Shown: positions 57,407 to 64,000 of the stretch, one piece after another
Numbering within the stretch: the stretch's first letter is position 1
Layout: each line of letters opens with the position of its first letter
Source: Aegilops tauschii subsp. strangulata
Taxonomy: Eukaryota > Streptophyta > Magnoliopsida > Poales > Poaceae
Length of the DNA stretch: 64,000 nucleotides
Direction of reading: 5' to 3'
NCBI RefSeq assembly: GCF_002575655.3
Contig: NC_053036.3
Span: 157,642,627-157,706,626, forward strand
Notes under the pieces: model-generated
Databases searched by the model: none
What the model was told of the DNA's origin: nothing
What the model saw: the letters and a program-made list of their open reading frames with translations, nothing else
Made by a program: the position numbers and the translations under genes

Positions 57407-57620
57407 ACGCAACAAAGCTTTGCCATCGGGCCAGCGGTGCGCCGTAGTGCGCCCAGCGATGTAAGGCACCCTCTGCATCACTGCTTTGCCATCAGTTGGT
57501 CTCGTTACAAAACGCCCCAAATACTGTACGACAGCGAACGCAACAAAGCTTGTTTTCTTTTTGACGGAACGAACGCAACAAAGCTTTTTTTTTTTACGGA
57601 ACGAACGCAACAAAGCTTAT
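57401..57620. repeat. Interspersed cgaacgcaacaaagctt copies
   Basis: Four copies of cgaacgcaacaaagctt (57404, 57534, 57569, 57602 approx.), the last three preceded by acggaa or agc and poly-T. Lies in the 3' flank of the BAHD gene. Confidence 0.7.
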
Positions 57621-57685
57621 ACAGAAACATGGTGGAGACCAATGGCGTAGTGCGCATCACGGAAATGAGCACAAGACGCAGGTGC

Positions 57686-59101
57686 TCATAGCCGGCTACA
57701 CGGGTTCTCTGCCTTGAGGCCGAGGTACTCGGCGGTGACCGGCCTCAGGATGCGCTGCTCGTCAGAGTCGAGCGCGGCGGCGAGCCTCGGCCACACCACC
57801 ATGCTGACGACCCACGAACCGTCGCCTCCGGGGCGCGGGACGATCTTCACGAAGCCGGCGCACAGCCTCCCGGTCCCGGCGAGCATCATCGGCATCGCCA
57901 GGGCGGCGTGCCCGAAGCCGAAGTCCGTCCGAAGACGGAACGACGCGAAGGACGTCACGGCTAACGCCGGGCTGCCCAGCCCGACGGTCGCCGTCTCCAC
58001 GAACCTGCCGCCCTTGTGCTCCTCCACCCAGTCCACCAGCTCCTGGAAATGCTCCTCGGTGGCCCTCGCCGCGATCGCCTCCCGCACCATCGACGCCACC
58101 TCCGGGAGCGGCCGCCGCCGGACCTCCTCCACGGTTTCTTCCGCGAGCGCGAACGTGCCGACGTTGCCGACGTAGTTGCGCATCGCGGGCTCGTTTCCCG
58201 GCACGCTGAGCCTCCGCCGCCCGTCCACCCACCAGCCCATGCGGCAGGTCTCGTCGGAACCGGACGCGGCCACGACGGCGGCCAAGGCCTTCCACAGGTA
58301 CGCCGACACCGCCTCGAGGCGGGTCGCGTGTCGCTCGCCGACAGCCTCCCTGCTCGCCCGCGCGCGCAGCATGGCGATATCACGCTCCTGGACGTAGTAC
58401 AGGCGCGTGACGCAGTAGCTCCCGGCCGTGAGCGAGTTGACCAGATGCTTGCCTTCGAACGGCGTGAACGCCTCGGTGAGCGAGGGGCTGTACGACGGCA
58501 CGGCGCGGGGGCGCGGCAGCACGGAGCGGTCGAAGCTGGGTGCCCCGCCGCCGCGGGTGGTGTCGATCCTCCCGGACCGCGCGAGCTCGGACCACATGCT
58601 GGCGAGCATGCACAGCCCGTACCCGTCCATGACCACGTGGTTGGAGCACCACGCGACGGTGAACCCGCCGCAGGCGAACGACACGAGCTGCACCGAAAGC
58701 ACGACGTCGGCGCCGTACTGGACGAGCGCGCCGATCCTCGCCAGCGACGCGCCTAGCGCGCCATAGTCCAGGCTAGCCAGTTCCACGCCGGCCTCACCGA
58801 CGACGAGCTCCGCGCCCTGGTTGTCGCAGTGCACCTCCGGAACCCCGGAGCGCGGGCTGGACACGAGGCGACCGGCGAGGGGGAAGAAGTGCTCGAGCAG
58901 GGATGGTAGACTGGCCTTGAAGATGGCCACGACATCGCCGAAGCAACCGGTGGTGGGCTTGCGGTAGGCGCAGAGGAGCAAGGACGGTATGGGCCGAGGG
59001 AGCAGGTCGAGGTTGGACACGGCGAGGATGCGCGGCGTGACGGCGCCGGGCGCCTTGACGAGGCTCCGACTGACGACCCTAACACGCGAGTAGTCTGCCA
59101 T
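57686..59101 (-). CDS. BAHD acyltransferase
   Basis: An intact single-exon gene of 471 residues (ATG 59101, stop TAG 57686), a normal length for the family. It has the two BAHD signatures: HVVMD (residues 155-159, the HXXXD catalytic motif with His as general base) and DFGFG (393-397, a variant of DFGWG that stabilises the CoA-binding fold). N-terminal V-x-R-V-V and LLPR.IPSLL and a central RLEAVSAYLWKAL also fit. These enzymes move acyl groups from acyl-CoA to alcohols or amines in the cytosol (phenolic esters, hydroxycinnamoyl amides, waxes). The acceptor cannot be told from sequence alone. GC content is high, as is typical of intron-poor grass genes. It is the best candidate for a functional host gene in the window. 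Frames on the other strand are shadows. Confidence 0.92.
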   Translation of the reverse strand: MADYSRVRVVSRSLVKAPGAVTPRILAVSNLDLLPRPIPSLLLCAYRKPTTGCFGDVVAIFKASLPSLLEHFFPLAGRLVSSPRSGVPEVHCDNQGAELVVGEAGVELASLDYGALGASLARIGALVQYGADVVLSVQLVSFACGGFTVAWCSNHVVMDGYGLCMLASMWSELARSGRIDTTRGGGAPSFDRSVLPRPRAVPSYSPSLTEAFTPFEGKHLVNSLTAGSYCVTRLYYVQERDIAMLRARASREAVGERHATRLEAVSAYLWKALAAVVAASGSDETCRMGWWVDGRRRLSVPGNEPAMRNYVGNVGTFALAEETVEEVRRRPLPEVASMVREAIAARATEEHFQELVDWVEEHKGGRFVETATVGLGSPALAVTSFASFRLRTDFGFGHAALAMPMMLAGTGRLCAGFVKIVPRPGGDGSWVVSMVVWPRLAAALDSDEQRILRPVTAEYLGLKAENPCSRL

Positions 59102-60239
59102 TTGCTTTCGTCGCTAAACTAGAATACCACGATATCGCCTATTCAAGCGCCACCGGTAAAATGCAGGTAAAATGCAGAGATTGAGCTTTGGCTAAAAAGC
59201 GAGTCTCTCTTTTGCTCTGAAGATTGCATGCAAGCGGGCGGAGTCCTTTGTGCTTATCAGCTAGTACGTGCTAGCACATGCGACTCCGACTACCATCAGC
59301 TTTCGTTCGCTGATGGCAATTCCTGGTGGCAGACAGATAAGGGTTTACGGGCCCGTAAACCACTGGCATCTTCAGAAGTGTGGGCGATCTGGAGCATGGG
59401 TTGGCTATGGAGGTGTACGAGGAGTCAGATTCAGCTCCGGCGTGGTGACTACCGGACCTGCCATCACATTGACACAGTCTGCTCGCACGTACTGGCTGAT
59501 GTGACTTTAGTGGAACACCACTTAAGCCCGGGGTGAGAGAGCTTGATTGGTCGAGCATGGAAGCGATCAGTTTGTGCCGTGTCCTTATTGGAAGTGTTAT
59601 CTCTTTGCCGATGTGCCGGCTGGTCTTCAGTGGTTGCTGATGACTATCTGGATGGAAATTACTGTTCTGGTCATCCGTGGCCAGAAGTGGCGATGGCGAC
59701 GTGAGGATGTTTATCCTTTCTTGAAGGCGTTGCTACGGAAAAATTCGATTTACTTGTAGGTGTTATATTCTTCCCGCAAAAAAAGAACATTCTTCACTTG
59801 TAAATATTTTTTTGGTTGTTGCGCATGCTTTGTATTTCACATGTTGATGACTTCGATCTCATTGATTTGCATCAACTTTAATAAAAAATGATTGTGTGCA
59901 TCAGATTGATGCAGAGGCTGGGGTTTCAACCTCCTGTAAAAAAATGACAACTCCTTGAAATGAATTGTTCCTTCACGAGATGCGCCTCATTCGTCAAAAA
60001 TTTATAAAATATATGCACACAAATACTATAAAATATTTGCACAAATGACAACTAATTGAAATTTTTGGCATGTTGGGTGAGTTTAAATGCATATACGTGA
60101 ATATTATAAAATATATGCAAATATTGTACTATTGTATGATTATTGTTGCATACTGCAAAAACGTGCAATTTCAATGCCACAATTTCATTACTCCTTATAA
60201 AATCCATTATTTCAACTTTTTATAGTTATTGTTTTATTT
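59102..60239. other. BAHD upstream region and AT-rich spacer
   Basis: 59102-59760 is mixed-composition with no TATA box that I would defend. 59760-60240 is AT-rich with poly-A/T runs. No gene recognised. Confidence 0.35.
59342..59361. promoter_or_regulatory. Perfect 20-bp palindrome upstream of BAHD gene
   Basis: GGTTTACGGGCCCGTAAACC, 240 bp upstream of the BAHD ATG. The GGGCCC centre resembles TCP-type sites. Function is not shown; it could also be a transposon footprint. Confidence 0.4.
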
Positions 60240-61290
60240 TTTGTAGGGTAATATCAATGCCACAAATTCATTCCTTGTTAAGAAACTTTCTTTTTGCGAA
60301 AATTTCACGATTATATGCTTATTATTGCATATTTGAAAAGTGCTTTGCTACACCTACGTAAAAAATTCTACATAGCTTACGAAGAAGCTCTTTTTTTTTA
60401 GGCAAACTTACGAAGAAGCTGACTTGGCATGTTTTGGTTGTAAGAAAGAAAAAGCCCAGGCCCAGCCTGTTAAATTCAGAGGGGCTAGGGGGGGGGGGGG
60501 GTGATTGGTTGGTTAAGGAAACAACATAACATTTACGTAAAAGGTTTCGTAGGTCTAGTATTATCATTTGAAAAACCGCAATGTTTGTGTATAATATGTG
60601 CAAAATTTACAATTGTTTTTAGATTTTTTTCATTTCCTTTCTTCTTGAAAAAATCATTATTTTGATTTTATATGAGTTTTAATTTTTCTTCTTCTTTAAG
60701 GGTAATATCAATGCCGCTAATTCATTCTTCTTAGAAAACTCTATTATTTTAATTTTTTAAGTTATTGTTCCATTTTGTTTCTTTTTAAGGGTAATAATAA
60801 TGCCACTAATTCATTCTTTTTTTGTGTATAAGTATAAACGCAAGTAGTATATCATATGTGTGTAAATTATACTATACCGCAAAACTTGCATTGTTCTATG
60901 CTTATTCTTTGCATATTAGAAAATGTGCATTTTCAATGCAAAGTTTAGTGCAAGTATTTTAAGTTTTAAATTTTTCTTTCTGTTCAAGGTAATACCAATG
61001 GCACTAGTTCGTTCTTTCTTTAGAAAACTTCATTCTTTCTAATTTTTAGTTTTATTTCATTTTCTTTCTTCTTTAAGAACAATATCAATGCCACTAATTC
61101 ATTCTTTCTTAGCAAACTTCTTTTTTTGCGAAAATTTCAGCATTATATAATAATTCTGCCATATTATAAAAAGCACAATTTATGTGTAAATTGTATGCTA
61201 ATTTTTTAATTTATTTTTCATTGTCTTCCGTTTTGAAGGGAAATACCAATGCCACTAATTCATTCTTCTTTAGAAACTTCATTTTTTACT
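60240..61290. repeat. Degenerate repeat of aatatcaatgccactaattc
   Basis: Six copies of a block reading ggtaatatcaatgccac, taattcattct, ttagaaact at about 60245, 60700, 60788, 60980, 61078 and 61238, separated by T-rich DNA. Two copies (60245, 61078) share a longer tail with gcgaaaatttca. Confidence 0.7.
60345..60570. mobile_element. MITE-like insertion with tacacctacgta end
   Basis: tgctacacctacgtaaaa at 60348 and the inverted-type sequence acgtaaaaggtttcgtaggt at about 60535-60554 bracket a short segment with a 14-G run (60488-60501). It splits the degenerate repeat region and shares its end with 5865 and 11560. Confidence 0.35.
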
Positions 61291-61779
61291 TGTCTTTATT
61301 TTTCGCATATATGTACATGGGGATAAGAAGGCTAGACAAAGTATACATTTTTATGTTTTATTATGTTACACACAGTTGCATAATTATTTTCGTTTAAAAA
61401 AATATTTTTAATTGTTAATCCACTCCCATGATTCATTTTTATTTATGAATAAACTTGTTCTTCTTTGCTTTTCCTTTTTTTCAAATTTTCTATCTAGTAA
61501 CACCGCTCCTAGAGTTCTTTCTTCTTTTGGAAGAAACTTCTTCTTCCTATTTTGGTTCAGTTATCCTTTACTTGACTGTGTGCAGTCTAACATGTGCCTT
61601 TTTTATGTTGCTATTGGATTAGTGGGTTGGAGGTTGCTTCAGCCCAGTTAGTGTTTTGGGGCTTCTGATCGTTTTTGTGTGCAAATGTATGAGTTGGGCT
61701 ATGTGAGTAAATCGACAGTATCAAAAAAATTCAGTTGGTCAATTTTTGTTGTATATGATTGTTTTGTGCTCATTTGATC

Positions 61780-62236
61780 CGAATTGAATGGTAGATGAAA
61801 AAATGACTGACCCAAAATATTTTTCTAGTCACCTAACCGTTAGCCGGTCCTATCTATCGCGTATAAGATTTGTCTTAAGTCAAACTACACAAAGTTTGAC
61901 CAAATTTATATTAAAAATTATTCAACATCTACAATACCGGAAATCACTTTTGGAGCTCTGCCTCCAGTGAGGCCTCCAAATTCAAATTTGAATTTTCATC
62001 AAAATTCATATTTTTACATTTCAAAAAATTCTGGAAAAAAATACAGATATAAATGAAGGCATAACACACAGGTGTGTAAATTTTCAGCTAAAATACGTTG
62101 AAATGAGGGCTGTGCAAAAAAGACAAATCTGGGGCTGTTTAACACATGATACTATTCATCCTCCCAGGTCATGAATTTGTCTTTTTTGTACAGGTCGCAA
62201 CTCAAGGTATTTGATTATGAATTTTTACACACATGT
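61780..62236. mobile_element. Stowaway-like and unclassified MITE fragments
   Basis: 61800-61935 holds Stowaway-type sequence (gtcaaactacacaaagtttgacc, split by length here). 61950-62236 resembles a common grass repeat with tttgtcttttttgtacaggtc and gaatttttacacacatg. Ends unresolved. Confidence 0.35.
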
Positions 62237-63162
62237 TGATGCGGAGCATCCTACGGGCATCACAGAGTCCGTTTGGCAAGTGACACTTCCGACCTCTACT
62301 TCTCATACATAAAGGTGAATCTTCTCCTTTACACGTGTTCACTTGACCCCTTCGAGGATGGCATACTACTTGACACTCCACTCGTGTGCATGCATAGGTA
62401 TTGCCGGAGCTTCACGGACGACGAGGAGGAGTGCAAGCGCCAAGGAATGCCTACACCATCCGCAAGGGAAGCGTGGAAGCGAAGACGGAAGAAGAAGGAT
62501 CTGCCAGTCCGGAACGGGCGGTACTACCGCCCAAACCAAGCGGTACTACCGCTCAGGCCCTCCAAGCTGTACTACCGCCCAGCATCCGCCCTACTACCGC
62601 TCAACCCGACAAGCTCCTGTGATCGAGCGGCACAAGTCCGGTACTACCGCCCCCACAAGCGGTACTACCGCTGAGCTTCGTAAGGGGTACTACCGCCCGA
62701 GGGTCCGGTACTACCGCCCTGCCTGTGCGCAGCCGCGGGCCTTTGGCCCATGTATCCTCTCCCACTTACCCCTTCGTGGCTAAGACTACATATAGACCCC
62801 CTCTCCCTCCTAGTTAGGGTTAACATAGGTTTAGCTCATTTGAGATAGAGCTTTGCTCATCCATACGAATCTACTCCACCGCGAGGGACCGACACCTCTT
62901 CGGAGAAGATCCACCTTGGATTCAAGATCCCCTCACGGGTGGACCCCATCAAGACCTTCTCTTGGAGATGAACTTTACCTTGTATCTTTCCCTTTGTTGT
63001 TCATGTACCTTGTGGATCTTGTGTGTTTGATTGTCTAGTGGATGTGTGATTGGACTTGTTCTTGAGTGTTCCTCTCATTTTCCCTCGTGTTTCCCCTCGT
63101 GTTCTTCGTAGGATCCCCTCCAATCGTGAAAGATCGGGCCACTAGGGTTCTACCCTACATCA
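62237..63162 (+). repeat. LTR of an iMet-primed retrotransposon
   Basis: Starts TGATGCGGAGC and ends CTACATCA, 926 bp. It is followed within 6 bp by GTATCAGAGC, a near match to the initiator tRNA-Met primer site, so it reads as a 5' LTR in plus orientation. Contains the GCGGTACTACCGC array. No identical partner LTR is in the window. Confidence 0.5.
62518..62718. repeat. Array of the palindrome GCGGTACTACCGC
   Basis: Eight exact or near copies in 200 bp (62518, 62540, 62567, 62589, 62639, 62659, 62685, 62706). The core is GCGGTA-C-TACCGC, an inverted repeat with a one-base centre. Two further copies are at 63559 and 63581. Confidence 0.9.
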
Positions 63163-63603
63163 TTTTCGTATCAGAGCCAGGTTTCGATCCTAGGACCTGT
63201 GGGTTCTATCCTACATCATCTTGGATTAGAGCCAGCTTGCTCATGATCATCTTGGATCAGAGCAAGGTTGATCACGAATTTGGAGCCCCTACCCCTTTGT
63301 TTTCTAGCCTAGTTTTGTTGATTTTGTCCCAATTTCAAAAATTCCCCACCAAAAATAGCCCCAATTGTTTTGTGATTTGTTGGTATGATGAAGTTTTGTT
63401 GATTTTGATCCATGGATTTGCTTGGTTTCGAGTGGATCTAGCATTTCCCCAAGTTTCCCCACCTTCCATACACGAAATCCGTCAAATTTTACCCCCGAAA
63501 TCATCCATTTCCGCCCAAAATCCACCTCGATCCAGATTTGTGAATTTTCCCGACACGAGCGGTACTACCGCCCACTCCAAGCAGTACTACCGCTAAGCAC
63601 CAC
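63163..63603 (+). other. Start of retrotransposon interior
   Basis: Primer-site-like GTATCAGAGC at 63168-63177 and two diverged echoes of the same block (catcttggattagagcc at 63220, catcttggatcagagc at 63249). Then non-coding DNA ending with two more palindrome copies. Confidence 0.4.
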
Positions 63604-64000
63604 TGATGCGGAGCATCCTACGATCATCCCCATGTACACTACGACTACTCCCCAAGCCCCAAGTGTCCACATGTTGAGACCTCGAGCATACACCATTGGA
63701 CCTAAGGTGAACTCGCTCCTTTCCGAATCTTCCCTTTCCGCATATAAGACATGGATGCTACTTCAAGCGCGGACCTTGTGCATACTCAGGTACACCCGAG
63801 GAGACCATGGAGAGCCCAAGAACCAAGGCCAAGTGTGCCCGGGAGCGAAGGAAGGAGAAGGAAGAAGAGCTGCTGCTACAGCAGCCGGACATCCGGCCAT
63901 GTCCCGGACATCCGGCCCAATGCTCGGAAATCCGGCTCCCTTCTACCCAGAGAGCACCAGTGTCGGCCAAGTCAGCCCGGACATCCGGCCCGTCGCAAGT
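63604..64000 (+). repeat. Second LTR-like start, running off the window
   Basis: Shares the first 19 bases (TGATGCGGAGCATCCTACG) and general layout with 62237, but the body differs. In the corresponding place it carries CCGGACATCCGG palindromes (63885, 63904, 63977; degenerate at 63923). A related but distinct LTR family is likely. Confidence 0.45.

Noticed and set aside
57762..58756. Long frames in other phases and on the opposite strand of the BAHD gene
   Set aside because: Shadow frames caused by high GC; only the 471-residue frame has family motifs.
62273..62783. Tyr/Arg-rich frames with RYYR and TTAQ repeats
   Set aside because: They translate the palindrome array; no coding evidence.

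Overview
The window reads as nuclear DNA of a Triticeae grass (wheat, Aegilops, barley or a relative). Grounds for this: a BARE/Angela-type LTR, an Athila-like retrotransposon with a tRNA-Asp primer site, a chromodomain Ty3/gypsy element with long LTRs, Stowaway-type MITEs, a CACTA (En/Spm) terminus, and a GC-rich single-exon plant enzyme gene. Intron splice signals are eukaryotic. The species cannot be named from the sequence alone. No tRNA, rRNA or CRISPR was recognised.

Layout. 1-23.6 kb is dominated by CACTA material: a partial GRF zinc-finger gene (+), a long TNP2-type transposase with a DUF4216-like 3' exon (-), about 11 kb of small repeats, MITEs and decayed GC-rich gene remnants, then a ten-exon PF03004-like (Ptta/En/Spm) gene (+), an array of about 34 GGGCC motifs, and a CACTA right terminus at 23567. 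That terminus sits inside the 3' end of a WRN-like 3'-5' exonuclease pseudogene (-). The left terminus is not in the window, so it is unproven that both transposase-type genes belong to one element. At 25.2-36.9 kb a Tekay-like gypsy retrotransposon (25333-36314, minus orientation, 5-bp TSD GCGTC) interrupts an alanine/arginine-rich plant ORF whose two halves are in the same frame across the insertion. The element carries an intact extra ORF between its primer site and gag, while gag-pol holds eight in-frame stops and a frameshift.

37.8-49.9 kb is a ~504-bp tandem array split by a gag-pol-less Athila-like element (40412-49632, TSD CCCTG), which in turn holds a solo BARE/Angela-type LTR (44877-46615, TSD GTACT): a three-level nest. 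50.1-53.5 kb holds an Ala-rich ORF broken by a single TGA, a two-exon B3-like gene fragment and a ~45-bp degenerate array. 53.5-57.0 kb is probably a decayed LTR retrotransposon.

The clearest intact host gene is a BAHD acyltransferase (57686-59101, minus). After it comes AT-rich repeat DNA, then at 62.2-64.0 kb retrotransposon LTR sequence with two unusual arrays of short palindromes (GCGGTACTACCGC and CCGGACATCCGG). The window is mostly a record of nested insertions. The features most worth following up are the CACTA/exonuclease fusion, the amplified exon-intron module in the PF03004-like gene, the oriented GGGCC array, the extra ORF of the gypsy element, the novel ORF of the Athila-like element, and the palindrome arrays.
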